From: Bacteroidota bacterium
GTDB lineage: Bacteria > Bacteroidota > Bacteroidia > Bacteroidales > Lentimicrobiaceae
Assembly (NCBI GenBank): GCA_023441805.1
Contig: JAEZNO010000005.1
Coordinates: 1-37,400, forward strand
DNA: 37,400 nt
Direction of reading: 5' to 3'
Under the pieces are notes generated by a model. That model had not been told where the DNA came from. It did no database searches and was given only the letters and a program-made list of their open reading frames with translations. This document shows positions 25,092 to 34,091 of this stretch, piece by piece. A program made the translations under genes and the position numbers. Position 1 is the stretch's first letter. The number at the start of each line of letters is the position of its first letter.

Positions 25092-26996
25092 CATACCTGT
25101 GACAACAATCTCCGTTCGTCGGTTTAGTTTTCGACCTTCTTCGGTGATATTATTTGATAAGGGTTTTGAATATCCATACCCGCGATACCGCAATCTTTTT
25201 GGCTCAACACCTGATTCAACCAGGTGATTATAAACTGACTTAGCACGCTTGGTTGAAAGTTCATCATTGTATTTTTCACCTCCTACATTGTCAGTGTGCC
25301 CGCTGATCTCAATCTGCATATTTTTGTTGTTCAACAAGAGTCTCACCAATTGTTGCAGCTCAGCTTTTGATGCAGGAAGCAGATTAAAACTATCAGTTGC
25401 AAAGAAAACATTCCTCAGGATGATCGATTCACCTTCTTTTATTGGTTTGAGTAAGATATCTTTCACGAATGGATTAAAATAGTTACTCTCTTCCTCAAGG
25501 TTAAAATGGGCTGAAAAGAACAGGTAACCATTCCTTTCCACATTCATTGCGTACTTTTGTCCGGCAGGTATCACGAGAAAGTAATTGCCATCATTACTAT
25601 TTGAGTTTGAAGATATAATTGTATCTCCACTTATCGGATCGAGCAATCTTATAGATGCTGCCAGAGGGTGTTTTGTAACACTATCTAAGACTTTGCCCTT
25701 GATGTATGAAATAAGACCCGGCTTTGCTGTTTCAGGCAAATCGAACATATATATATCCTGCAAGCCGAAACCATTTTCCTTCATTGACGAATAATATGCC
25801 TTTTTCCCCTGATTATCAACTATCAGTGTTATTTCATCATCCTTTGTATTCACGGGATAACCAAGGTTGATTGGTTTTGACCATTTGCCATCGTTCAATA
25901 CTGAATAAAAGATATCGCCTTTGCCCATTCCGGTATGACCGTTTGAGGAAAAGTATAGTGTTTTGGCATCGGGATGTATAAATGGGCCTCGTTCAGCATC
26001 TTTGGTGTTTATCATCTCACCTGCATTAACAGGTTCCGTCCAAAGTCCGTCATCAGTAAGTTGAGTAATCCAAATATCGCTTCCGCCAAAGCCACCCGGC
26101 CGGTTACTAACGAAATACAAAGTCTTACCATCTGATGAAAAACTCGGCTGTGATTCCCATGCATCAGTGTTTATAACCGGCCCCAGATTGACAGGTTCGC
26201 TCCAACCGCTTCCTTTACGCTTTGAAACAAATAGATCACAACTGCCAAAGGTGTTCGGATTATTGCATCCGGAGAAAAAAAGATACTGTCCGTCAGGAGA
26301 TATGGCCATTGCACCTTCGTCTCCATCAGTATTTATCGGCGGGCCAATATCTATAGCTTCTGACCAGGTGGAATCGTTCAATCTGTTACAATAATAGAAC
26401 TGTTCATCCCTGCGAATCCCGCTAGTCATGCGCCTTGTAAAATACAAACGCTCATTGTCAGGACTGATGTAATTTACAAATTCGTACCCTTCGGAGTTAA
26501 CATTTTGACCCAAATTAACAGGATGAAAAGGAACGGGATTCTTTATGGCATCAATGCGAAATCGTGCTGTTTCAACATTTTTCTCAAGCCGTACTTTCTC
26601 AGCTTCTCTTATTTGCGGATAATTGGCATACTTCTGGTAATAAATTAGGCTCTCTTCATAATCACCATTTTCAAAGAGAAGGTTTGCCAGAATATAATTT
26701 GCAGGTATAAAGAATGATGAATCAATTGAAATGGCCTTTTTATACGATTCAATTGCCTGTAACTTTGAGCCTTTTAATGAGTATATATCTCCGGCAAGCA
26801 GCCATGCCTTAATATAATTGTCATCAGCCCTTATTGCTTTATTTACTTCTTCCAATGCTTCATCATAAGCCGAAGCATTATAATAAGCAAGTGCTTTTGC
26901 ATGGAATTTACCGGCACGACTGTTATCCTGACCCTGCGCCCAGGCACTCAAAGAGATGAGATAAACAATCACGACTATCCGGTTGAAGAGCTTCAT
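25089..26996 (-). CDS. OmpA-family TPR/PD40/CRD protein, PorE-like T9SS component
   Basis: A 635-residue exported protein with the domain order of PorE of the type IX secretion system: signal peptide (1-22), TPR repeats (about 28-130), a PD40/WD40-like beta-propeller (about 150-410, with repeats such as AISPDGQYLFFSG and SFSSDGKTLYFVSN), a carboxypeptidase regulatory-like domain (about 418-500), and a C-terminal OmpA peptidoglycan-binding domain (about 520-635) with GHTDNVGG and LSTKRAKSVYNHLVESG. The OmpA domain should tie the complex to peptidoglycan. The architecture is common in Bacteroidota and not every copy is a T9SS part, so the PorE role is inferred. It lies between an exported propeller-like protein and an exported TPR protein on one strand. 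Confidence 0.85.
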   Translation of the reverse strand: MKLFNRIVVIVYLISLSAWAQGQDNSRAGKFHAKALAYYNASAYDEALEEVNKAIRADDNYIKAWLLAGDIYSLKGSKLQAIESYKKAISIDSSFFIPANYILANLLFENGDYEESLIYYQKYANYPQIREAEKVRLEKNVETARFRIDAIKNPVPFHPVNLGQNVNSEGYEFVNYISPDNERLYFTRRMTSGIRRDEQFYYCNRLNDSTWSEAIDIGPPINTDGDEGAMAISPDGQYLFFSGCNNPNTFGSCDLFVSKRKGSGWSEPVNLGPVINTDAWESQPSFSSDGKTLYFVSNRPGGFGGSDIWITQLTDDGLWTEPVNAGEMINTKDAERGPFIHPDAKTLYFSSNGHTGMGKGDIFYSVLNDGKWSKPINLGYPVNTKDDEITLIVDNQGKKAYYSSMKENGFGLQDIYMFDLPETAKPGLISYIKGKVLDSVTKHPLAASIRLLDPISGDTIISSNSNSNDGNYFLVIPAGQKYAMNVERNGYLFFSAHFNLEEESNYFNPFVKDILLKPIKEGESIILRNVFFATDSFNLLPASKAELQQLVRLLLNNKNMQIEISGHTDNVGGEKYNDELSTKRAKSVYNHLVESGVEPKRLRYRGYGYSKPLSNNITEEGRKLNRRTEIVVTGM

Positions 26997-27056
26997 ATAA
27001 CAATCATTTAACAGTAAAAATAGGTAATTTTATTAATTACCGGAACCGGCAACTTA

Positions 27057-28049
27057 TTAGTTTGAGTCAGTTTTGTTTCTATCTCTTGCCCTTTTCCTTA
27101 TGTCTTGTATTTTCCCTTCCATTTTAAACAACCTTGCATTTTGCAAAGGTGTCTTTTCACAAGAGATAACAAAAATATCATCGGATGTATAAGTAATGGC
27201 CTCAGTCTGTGTTCCAAATAATTCCTTGAAATCTATTCGTTTCTTGTTCCCGCTGAAGAATCTATTCTTTTGAAAATCACTCAGTATCCACACAAAAGGA
27301 AAGTAATTTCTATAACCGATTAGCACAATTCGTGAATTGTCATGGTCAAAAGCAGCACCGGTGATCAAGCCGTTAACATCAAACTCATCTATAGGAGAAA
27401 TTACATAATTGCCCCTGTTCTTAGGCAGAGCATAAACCCGTGTGGTTCCTGAAACCCAGTTCTTTGAAAACAGATAAAGACTATCGCCTAAAGCTATCAT
27501 AGCTTCACAGTCAAAGTCATTACTCAGATTCTTAGTTGTAAAGTCATCCTGATTACCATAACGGAATGCAATAGTATCAGCGATTACTGATACATCAACC
27601 GAGTCAGGGATATCAGACTTGTGAATCTTAAAAACCCTCAAATTCTCCCTGTTGCCATAGTTATTTCCAAAATCACCTATATAAATATAGTCATCATCCT
27701 GGGTTACTTCTTCCCAGTCGTAGTTTGAAGCATTCGAAATTATAATTGTCTGTATTACTTTCCCATTTATAGGATTCAGGCGGTAAAGCTCATTTTTATT
27801 GTCACTGTCATTAAGTGTCCAGAAACTGTCTCTCCAATAGATAAGTCCCGAAGTCTCATTTACGGTTTTTGGCAGCTTTCGTACCAAAATCGGCGGTTTG
27901 TATGCAACAGGCGCATATATACATGAGCCATCATTTACTACAGCTTCAGGATTGAAGTTTATGGCAGTTGTATCAGTACATCCCCGCTGTTGTGCGGAAG
28001 CCGAAACAGTAAGTATAAGCGTTAGGTAAACAAACAAAAATCTTTTCAC
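27057..28049 (-). CDS. Exported protein, DGSC-type N-terminal repeat plus propeller-like domain
   Basis: A 330-residue exported protein with signal peptide MKRFLFVYLTLILTVSASAQ. A cysteine-bounded motif, CTDTTAINFNPEAVVNDGSC (residues 24-43), matches the short CTDxxAxNFNPxAxxxDGSC repeat found in many Bacteroidota surface proteins and is probably Ca-binding. From about 55 to the end, repeated YIYIGDFGNN and NELYRLNPINGKV segments suggest a beta-propeller. No T9SS sorting domain is present at the C-terminus, which ends in a basic tail (KIQDIRKRARDRNK). It is 65 bases downstream of folD and 60 upstream of the PorE-like gene. Function unknown. Confidence 0.75.
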   Translation of the reverse strand: MKRFLFVYLTLILTVSASAQQRGCTDTTAINFNPEAVVNDGSCIYAPVAYKPPILVRKLPKTVNETSGLIYWRDSFWTLNDSDNKNELYRLNPINGKVIQTIIISNASNYDWEEVTQDDDYIYIGDFGNNYGNRENLRVFKIHKSDIPDSVDVSVIADTIAFRYGNQDDFTTKNLSNDFDCEAMIALGDSLYLFSKNWVSGTTRVYALPKNRGNYVISPIDEFDVNGLITGAAFDHDNSRIVLIGYRNYFPFVWILSDFQKNRFFSGNKKRIDFKELFGTQTEAITYTSDDIFVISCEKTPLQNARLFKMEGKIQDIRKRARDRNKTDSN

Positions 28050-28114
28050 GTGACAAATACTACAGTTTTACCTTAAATAAAAACCTGTTTCAGCCACTGA
28101 AGTTATTTTGTATT

Positions 28115-28993
28115 CTAATTTTCAGTTTTCTGACTTGCACGGTATGCCTTCATGGTATTCGAGAGCAGCCCTACAATAGTCATCGGGCCTATTCCACCCG
28201 GTACAGGAGTAATATAACTGCATTTCGATGCAACCCTTTCGAAATCAACATCACCGACAATATGGTAACCTTTGGGAGACAAATCCTCAATCCGGTGTAT
28301 GCCTACATCGATAATTACGGCTCCTTTCTTAACCATATTTTCTGTTACGAATTTCGGTTTACCCAAAGCTGCAATTAATATATCAGCTTGTGAGCAAATC
28401 TCCTCAAGGTTTTTAGTCTTACTATGGCATAAGGTTACTGTTGAGTCAACTCCCTTACGTGACAAAAGAATACTCATGGGAGTTCCAACAATATTGCTTC
28501 GGCCTAGGACAACACACTGCTTGCCTGAAGTAATAATTCCTTCTTTTTCAAGAAGCATCATGATTCCGGCGGGTGTTGCCGGTACATAGCCGGGTAATCC
28601 GGTAACCATCCTGCCGATATTCTCGGGATGGAATCCGTCAACATCCTTGGCTGGATTTATTCTTTGAAGTACTTCGTCGGCATCCAGATGACCCGGTAAA
28701 GGAAGTTGTACTATAAACCCGCTTATTTCGGGGTCATTATTCAAAAAATCAACTACCTCCAGCAACTCCTCCTGAGTTGTGGTTTCAGGCAATCGATATA
28801 CACTTGAAGTAAATCCTACACTTTTACAAGCTTTCTCCTTACCACTAATATACGACTCGCTTGCGGGATCATTTCCAACCAGTACGGCTGACAAGTGTGG
28901 CGGATTGCCACCTGAATCAATAATTTCGGCAACCTCAGCTGCTATTGATTTTCTTATCTCTTCAGCAATCCGTTTGCCATCGATCAATTTCAT
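28115..28993 (-). CDS. folD: Methylenetetrahydrofolate dehydrogenase/cyclohydrolase FolD
   Basis: A 292-residue bifunctional enzyme that turns 5,10-methylene-THF into 10-formyl-THF through NADP-dependent dehydrogenase and cyclohydrolase steps. The catalytic motif YISGKEKAC (Y48, K52) corresponds to Y50/K54 of E. coli FolD, GFIVQLPLPGHL to the substrate loop and DGFHPENIGRM to the aspartate loop; GRSNIVGTPMS is the NADP-binding turn. TPVPGGIGPMT is the C-terminal signature. Length is normal. The gene starts 15 bases after the ffh stop codon, so the two form an operon. The identification is certain. Confidence 0.97.
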   Translation of the reverse strand: MKLIDGKRIAEEIRKSIAAEVAEIIDSGGNPPHLSAVLVGNDPASESYISGKEKACKSVGFTSSVYRLPETTTQEELLEVVDFLNNDPEISGFIVQLPLPGHLDADEVLQRINPAKDVDGFHPENIGRMVTGLPGYVPATPAGIMMLLEKEGIITSGKQCVVLGRSNIVGTPMSILLSRKGVDSTVTLCHSKTKNLEEICSQADILIAALGKPKFVTENMVKKGAVIIDVGIHRIEDLSPKGYHIVGDVDFERVASKCSYITPVPGGIGPMTIVGLLSNTMKAYRASQKTEN

Positions 28994-29008
28994 ATTGGGC
29001 TTGTTAGG

Positions 29009-30361
29009 TTAACGTTTTCGTCCTGATGACATACGTTGCATGTTTCGCATAGCGTTCAAAGTATTCTTGCCTCCGCCACCCGATACTAGCTTCATCATCT
29101 TCAAAGTATCTTCAAATTGTTTTATTAGTCTGTTAACTTCCGAAATATCCTTACCACTTCCCAGTGCGATACGCTTACGACGACTTCCGTTAAGAACCGA
29201 AGGATTTTCACGCTCATAGGGTGTCATTGATGAAATCATGGCTTCAATATCTTTAAATGCATTATCATCAATGTCAATGTCTTTGATTGCTTTTCCTACA
29301 CCAGGGATCATTGAGATAAGGTCCTTGACATTACCCATTTTCTTAACCTGCTTAATCTGGGCAACGAAATCGTTGAAGTTAAATTGATTTTTTAAGAGTT
29401 TTTGTTGCAGTTTCTTAGCCTGTTCTTCGTCGAACTGTTCCTGGGCGCGTTCAACTAACGAAACAATATCACCCATGCCAAGAATACGGTCGGCCATACG
29501 TGCAGGATAGAAGATGTCAATTGCATCCATCTTCTCACCTAAACCCACAAACTTTATGGGTTTGTTAACTACCGATCTAACCGTAAGAGCTGCTCCGCCG
29601 CGTGTGTCACCATCCAATTTTGTCAGTACTACTCCATCGTAGTCCAGTCTTTCATTAAAGGCCTTTGCTGTATTAACAGCATCCTGACCGGTCATTGAAT
29701 CAACAACAAAAAGAGTCTCCTGTGGAGTAACTGCCTTTTTTATCGAAGCAATTTCTTGCATCATCTGCTCATCGATAGCCAAACGACCGGCAGTATCGAT
29801 GATCACAGTGTTGATATCAAATTCTTTTGCGTGTGCAATAGCCTGCTTTGCGATATTGACAGGATCAGTGCTTCCTTCAATTGTGTAAACCTTTACTCCT
29901 ATCTGCTCACCCAGCACTTTTAGCTGCTCAATAGCTGCAGGACGATAAACGTCACCTGCTACCAAAAGCACTTTTCTGTTACGCTTAGTTTTCAGGTAAT
30001 TGGCTAACTTGGCCGAAAATGTAGTTTTACCCGAACCCTGAAGTCCTGCAATCAGAATTACTGCAGGTGTACCTTTAAGATTAATTTCAGAGTTTACGCC
30101 ACCCATAAGATCGGCCAACTCGTCGTGGACAATCTTAACCATAAGTTGTCCGGGCGATACAGCCGTCAAAACATGAGCACCTAATGCCTTTTCCTTAACA
30201 GTGTCGGTAAATTGTTTAGCAACTTTGTAGCTTACATCAGCATCAAGCAATGCTTTTCTGACATCCTTAAGGGTCTCAGCAACATTTATTTCAGTGATAT
30301 ATCCTTGCCCTTTAAGGGTCTTAAACGCTCTGTCTAGTTTATCGCTTAAATTCTCAAACAT
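29009..30361 (-). CDS. ffh: Signal recognition particle GTPase Ffh (SRP54)
   Basis: A 450-residue SRP GTPase that binds signal sequences on the ribosome and targets membrane proteins to FtsY. The N domain spans about 1-95 and the G domain about 96-300, with P-loop GLQGSGKT (106-113), DVYRPAAIEQ, DTAGRL and TKLDGDTRGGAA. The Met-rich M domain runs to the end. The start at 30361 (MFENLSDKLDRAF) is preferred over the in-frame ATG at 30391, because a -7 element TACTTTTG overlaps that earlier codon and because the extra ten residues are atypical. folD follows 15 bases downstream. The upstream region toward 30640 is non-coding. Confidence 0.96.
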   Translation of the reverse strand: MFENLSDKLDRAFKTLKGQGYITEINVAETLKDVRKALLDADVSYKVAKQFTDTVKEKALGAHVLTAVSPGQLMVKIVHDELADLMGGVNSEINLKGTPAVILIAGLQGSGKTTFSAKLANYLKTKRNRKVLLVAGDVYRPAAIEQLKVLGEQIGVKVYTIEGSTDPVNIAKQAIAHAKEFDINTVIIDTAGRLAIDEQMMQEIASIKKAVTPQETLFVVDSMTGQDAVNTAKAFNERLDYDGVVLTKLDGDTRGGAALTVRSVVNKPIKFVGLGEKMDAIDIFYPARMADRILGMGDIVSLVERAQEQFDEEQAKKLQQKLLKNQFNFNDFVAQIKQVKKMGNVKDLISMIPGVGKAIKDIDIDDNAFKDIEAMISSMTPYERENPSVLNGSRRKRIALGSGKDISEVNRLIKQFEDTLKMMKLVSGGGGKNTLNAMRNMQRMSSGRKR

Positions 30362-30388
30362 AAAGGCTTCCGATTCTAAATGAATTTG

Positions 30389-30396
30389 CAAAAGTA
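30389..30396 (-). promoter_or_regulatory. -7 promoter element of ffh-folD
   Basis: TACTTTTG on the minus strand matches TAnnTTTG and lies 27 bases upstream of the ATG at 30361. No TTTG is found at the -33 position. Confidence 0.55.
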
Positions 30397-30583
30397 CGAA
30401 AATCTTTGAAATCAGCCGCCGGTCATTTCACCACCGCTACCCGGCCCTTAACTGTTCAACCTTACCTACCTGCTTTGAATAACTAATTACCCAAACAAAT
30501 ACTCCTGCCACCGCATTCATATTAATTCACTTATCCTCACCACTTATTCAACCAAAAAAATTACGTCAGTGCAGGTCAAGTAG

Positions 30584-30614
30584 TTGGAAAAATTAGAATT
30601 ATTTTTTAGTTTTG
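30584..30614 (+). promoter_or_regulatory. Consensus promoter of the AbiEi-type remnant
   Basis: TTG at 30584-30586 and TAGTTTTG at 30607-30614 are 20 bases apart, a full Bacteroidota promoter match. The ATG at 30640 lies 25 bases downstream. Confidence 0.75.
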
Positions 30615-30639
30615 TGAACTGAACATTGAAATTTTTCCA

Positions 30640-30804
30640 ATGAACAGTTCCCGAAACAATGATTTGATTTTATCAATCTTTAGCGACACACGAACTGTGT
30701 TTTCACTAAATGATATTGCTATGCTTATCAATGAAAGCAATTTCAAAAAGTTGAACGAACGATTAAACTACTTTGTTAACAAAGGAAAGTTGCTTCGTGC
30801 ATAA
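30640..30804 (+). pseudogene. Truncated AbiEi-like antitoxin N-terminal (winged-helix) remnant
   Basis: A 54-codon frame (ATG at 30640, TAA at 30802-30804). It begins MNSSRNNDLILSIFSD and continues VFSLNDIAMLINESNFKK to the block RLNYFVNKGKLLR. This matches the N-terminal winged-helix start of AbiEi-type (type IV toxin-antitoxin) antitoxins, where a KGKLIRLRRGIYAK-like segment and some 140 more residues normally follow. Here the frame stops just before that point and the following DNA does not continue the protein in any frame I can see. No AbiEii-type toxin is present downstream. The promoter is still intact. It could be an expressed short DNA-binding protein instead; I rate the remnant reading higher. 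The family call is from pattern memory. Confidence 0.6.
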
Positions 30805-30891
30805 TGTCATGTTTTGTTTAACCTTTATTTCATAATATAATATATTACATTAAACAAAATAATTATTCAAGTCATAAAATCTTACCCATTT

Positions 30892-30931
30892 TGTAACCAG
30901 CTAACGACCATATAACGACCTAAATAGTACC
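30892..30931 (+). repeat. 11-bp phased array, four units
   Basis: ACC-ending cores recur every 11 bases: TGTAACC (30892), AACGACC (30903), AACGACC (30914) and TAGTACC (30925). The two central cores are identical. The period equals that of the arrays at 13673 and 35272. Confidence 0.6.
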
Positions 30932-31203
30932 ACTAATTGTAGTCGGAATGTAGTGTTTAACCAGTTGCAAGAAGGTAGACGAGATAATTAAACAATCGCA
31001 TTCAAACTTATTCACCAACAATAAAATTTCCGAAGCGTTCCTTCCACAGATTGTGAACTAACTGTTCCTTAATTTCTAATTTTTCAGGGGACTCAGGTAC
31101 AGTTGTTTATAGAATTCAAACCTTTTATTTCGATATTTTGTCATTTGGCTATTTGGCAGGATAATTGATTGTTCTACAATGTAGTTCCAACAAAATAAAG
31201 GTG

Positions 31204-31569
31204 ATGGATACAATTTTGATATATACAGAGATAGGACGCATGGCATATGCAGTTGCCAAAGCTAATGGTGAAGTTAAAGAAAAGGAAATAGAACAAATTT
31301 TTAATTTCATTGATGATGAAATTAAGTACTCCGGTTCGGCAGATGTTGTGTGTCTGGGAGCCGAATTCAATAAGCTGCGAAAGATGAATGCCTCAGCGAG
31401 GGATGCCTTTTCGATGTTTTCAAAATTCATCGAGATGAATGGCAACAACCTTCAACAGAGAATAAAGAACATGTGCCTGCGCCTGGCTCTTCATATTGCA
31501 TCATCAGATGAAAGTGTTGATGAGACAGAGATGGCACTCATTACCAAACTACGAAAAAAACTGGTTTAA
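31204..31569 (+). CDS. TerB-like protein
   Basis: A 121-residue, all-helical protein. The start at 31204 (MDTILIYTEIGRMAYAVAKANGEV) is chosen because it begins the conserved helix; the open frame begins at 31165. Two acidic loops, KANGEVKEKEIEQI and SSDESVDETEMALI, are in the positions of the D-G-x-x-x-x-E loops of the TerB/tellurite-resistance fold, which bind metal in some members. No other ter genes are nearby, so tellurite resistance is not supported; a general stress or membrane-associated role is as likely. It converges with the LEA-type lipoprotein gene, whose stop lies three bases beyond. Confidence 0.75.
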   Translation: MDTILIYTEIGRMAYAVAKANGEVKEKEIEQIFNFIDDEIKYSGSADVVCLGAEFNKLRKMNASARDAFSMFSKFIEMNGNNLQQRIKNMCLRLALHIASSDESVDETEMALITKLRKKLV

Positions 31570-31572
31570 CCC

Positions 31573-32160
31573 TTAAAACTCAGTTCCCACAGTAATATAG
31601 CCTGGATAGGCAATTGCCGATGTACCAACATTAATTGTAGGTTTTGCCTTCATGCTCACGCGTGTTGGCTTATTACCAGCTCCTGCCAGGTTCATGGCAA
31701 AATTGGCCAATGATTCGAGGTTTTTAGCTTCAACCACCTTCATCAGATCGATTTTAAGATCCATTGGCAATGTGGCAATACCACCATTTGCAGGAACAGA
31801 AATATTTTTCTCTACAATGCCATTCAATCTTTCCACATCATCTATCAAGAGAATCCAGTCGAGTTTTGTCATCCCTGCCGGACGGGTATTAGGATTTTTA
31901 ATGTCGACATTCAGTGTAAAAGTGAGTGGCAGACTACCGGATGCATATGCAGCTCCCAATTTAGCGATATCAAGAGCTGAGAAATCTTTATAATTACTGA
32001 TGTTCTGAATGTTAACACCCGCAAGCTTAGCATTTGTCAGAGTACTTAATCTGAACTGACACTTACTTAGCATGGCTACCTGAGCAGCCTGATCAAGAAT
32101 ATCGCAACTGTTGAGGATAAAAGTTGATAACAAAACCAGAGTGAGAAATGATTTTTTCAT
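31573..32160 (-). CDS. LEA type 2 family lipoprotein
   Basis: A 195-residue predicted lipoprotein with lipobox cysteine C19 (STFILNSC). Residues about 35-190 look like one LEA14/WHy-type beta-sandwich domain, with the order of strands LAGVNIQNI ... LTFTLNVDIKNPNTRPAGMTKLDW ... KNISVPANGGIATLPMDL. These proteins are linked to desiccation or stress tolerance, but biochemical function is not established in bacteria. It begins 22 bases after the typA stop on the same strand and is probably co-transcribed. The end is three bases from the convergent TerB-like gene, with no clear terminator between. Confidence 0.82.
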   Translation of the reverse strand: MKKSFLTLVLLSTFILNSCDILDQAAQVAMLSKCQFRLSTLTNAKLAGVNIQNISNYKDFSALDIAKLGAAYASGSLPLTFTLNVDIKNPNTRPAGMTKLDWILLIDDVERLNGIVEKNISVPANGGIATLPMDLKIDLMKVVEAKNLESLANFAMNLAGAGNKPTRVSMKAKPTINVGTSAIAYPGYITVGTEF

Positions 32161-32182
32161 TTTATAGGACTTTAAGTGACTT

Positions 32183-33985
32183 TTACTGTTTCATTTGACG
32201 TTTACGTTCATGTTCATCAAGCATTATTTTGCGCATTCGCAGAGAACGGGGGGTTACTTCAAGGTACTCATCCTTACCGATGTACTCCATTGATTCTTCC
32301 AATGAAAATTTGACTGCCGGTGTTATAAATATCTTCTCATCCGACCCTGATGCACGAACATTACTTAACTTCTTGGTTTTAGTAACATTTATAAGCAGAT
32401 CATCGGGACGGATATGCTCTCCGATAACCTGGCCGGCATAAACTTCTTCGTTGGGATGGACAAAAAACGTACCACGATCCTGCAGTTTATCGATCGAATA
32501 TGCAATTGCAGTACCTGTTTCCATGGCAATAAGTGAACCGTTTCGTCGCCCTGATATTTCACCCTTCCATGGCTGGAATTCCTTAAAGCGGTGTGCCATA
32601 ATGGCTTCGCCTTCAGTAGCCGTCAGTACATTATTTCTTAAGCCGATAATTCCACGTGAAGGAATTGTAAATTCAAGATGAATCCTATCGGATTTGGTTT
32701 CAATGGTGACTATTTCACCTCTTCGCTGGGTAACAAGTTCAATCACCTTGCCTGAAAATTCTTCCGGGACATGAACCGTTAGAACTTCAACAGGCTCATA
32801 ATCAACACCATCAATCTTCTTAATAATCACTTGAGGTTGACCTAATTGCAATTCATATCCTTCGCGACGCATGGTTTCAACCAAAATAGAAAGGTGAAGG
32901 ATGCCCCTGCCGAACACTATAAGAGTGTCAGGTGAATCGGTCTCCTCAATTCGCATGGCAAGGTTTTTCTCTATTTCTTTAAAGAGTCGTTCACGCAGAT
33001 GCCTTGAAGTAACAAACTTACCTTCCCTGCCAAAGAAAGGTGAATTGTTTATAGTAAAGAGCATGCTCATGGTGGGCTCATCGATAGTAAGAGGGCTTAA
33101 AGCTTCAGGGTCATCAAAATCAGCAATGGTATCGCCAATTTCAAAATCATCAATACCGAGCAGTGCACAAATTTCACCGGGATATACCTCGGTTTTGATC
33201 TTTTCTTTTCCAAGACCTTCAAACACATACAATTCCTTGATTTTCGACTTAAAGGCTCGGCCATCCTGCTTGATCAGCGATACATTCATACCACCTTTGA
33301 GGACACCCCTCGCGAGTCTTCCAACGGCAATCCTGCCAACATACGAAGAGTAGTCTAACGAAGTAATTTGCAACTGAGTGTTACCTTCAGCAGGTATGAA
33401 TGGAGGAATATATTCAATGATTGTATCGAGCAAATAAGTGATATCAGTAGTTGGTTTTTGCCAGTCGGCCGACATCCAGCCTTCCTTACTTGAGCCGAAT
33501 ACTGTGGGGAAATTAAGTTGTTCTTCGGTAGCATCAAGATTAAACATCAAATCAAAAACGGCTTCCTGCACACCTTCAGGATCACAGTTAGGCTTATCAA
33601 CCTTATTAATAACCACAATAGGTTTCAAATTAAGAGCCAGTGCTTTCATCAACACGAAGCGAGTTTGGGGCATCGGCCCTTCGAATGCATCGACCAGTAA
33701 CAGAACTCCATCGGCCATGTTGAGTACCCGCTCAACTTCTCCGCCAAAGTCGCTGTGACCCGGTGTATCAATTATATTAATCTTGTATCCTTTATACCGT
33801 ACTGATACATTTTTCGATAGAATAGTAATCCCTCTCTCACGTTCAAGTTCATTGCTGTCGAGAATCAAATCGCCCATCTCCTGGTTTTCCCTGAAAAGTT
33901 TACCCTGATATAGAATCCTGTCAACCAGTGTTGTCTTTCCATGGTCAACATGTGCAATTATAGCTATGTTTCTGATGTTCTGCAT
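32183..33985 (-). CDS. typA: Ribosome-associated GTPase TypA/BipA
   Basis: A 600-residue translational GTPase that binds the 70S ribosome and assists assembly and stress growth. G1 AHVDHGKTTL (11-20), G3 DTPGHSDFGG (about 73-82) and G4 NKVDKP (about 127-132) are intact. The EF-G-like domains II, III and V follow, and the C-terminal domain is typical of BipA (length near 600-615). A -7 element TAACTTTG lies 28-35 bases upstream. The LEA-type lipoprotein gene follows 22 bases after the stop. An Rrf2 gene starts divergently at 34092. Identification is certain. Confidence 0.97.
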   Translation of the reverse strand: MQNIRNIAIIAHVDHGKTTLVDRILYQGKLFRENQEMGDLILDSNELERERGITILSKNVSVRYKGYKINIIDTPGHSDFGGEVERVLNMADGVLLLVDAFEGPMPQTRFVLMKALALNLKPIVVINKVDKPNCDPEGVQEAVFDLMFNLDATEEQLNFPTVFGSSKEGWMSADWQKPTTDITYLLDTIIEYIPPFIPAEGNTQLQITSLDYSSYVGRIAVGRLARGVLKGGMNVSLIKQDGRAFKSKIKELYVFEGLGKEKIKTEVYPGEICALLGIDDFEIGDTIADFDDPEALSPLTIDEPTMSMLFTINNSPFFGREGKFVTSRHLRERLFKEIEKNLAMRIEETDSPDTLIVFGRGILHLSILVETMRREGYELQLGQPQVIIKKIDGVDYEPVEVLTVHVPEEFSGKVIELVTQRRGEIVTIETKSDRIHLEFTIPSRGIIGLRNNVLTATEGEAIMAHRFKEFQPWKGEISGRRNGSLIAMETGTAIAYSIDKLQDRGTFFVHPNEEVYAGQVIGEHIRPDDLLINVTKTKKLSNVRASGSDEKIFITPAVKFSLEESMEYIGKDEYLEVTPRSLRMRKIMLDEHERKRQMKQ

Positions 33986-34012
33986 ATTACGTTATAAGGT
34001 GGAAAATTTTTG

Positions 34013-34020
34013 CAAAGTTA
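34013..34020 (-). promoter_or_regulatory. -7 promoter element of typA
   Basis: TAACTTTG on the minus strand fits TAnnTTTG, 27 bases before the ATG at 33985. The -33 TTTG is not evident. Confidence 0.55.
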
Positions 34021-34091
34021 TCCCTTTAGCATATAACTTTTTATTTTTGATAAACATTTACTTACTTTGCATAAAAGAATATAAGAAACTG

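Larger units (their letters stand above)
30362..31203. other. Long gene-poor spacer with a truncated gene remnant
   Basis: Over 800 bases between ffh and the TerB-like gene. The first part (30421-30555) is rich in ACC and other pyrimidine-rich words on the plus strand. It then holds the AbiEi-type remnant (30640-30804) with its promoter, the inverted repeat TTTTGTTTAA (30812-30821) with TTAAACAAAA (30850-30859), and the 11-bp phased array at 30892-30931. From 30932 to 31203 nothing was recognised. Confidence 0.5.

Noticed and set aside
31204..31569. Tellurite resistance locus
   Set aside because: Only one TerB-like protein is present, without terC, terD or other ter genes nearby.
33966..34091. 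Longer start for the first Rrf2 gene
   Set aside because: It would overlap typA's start and add 42 hydrophobic residues not found in Rrf2 proteins.
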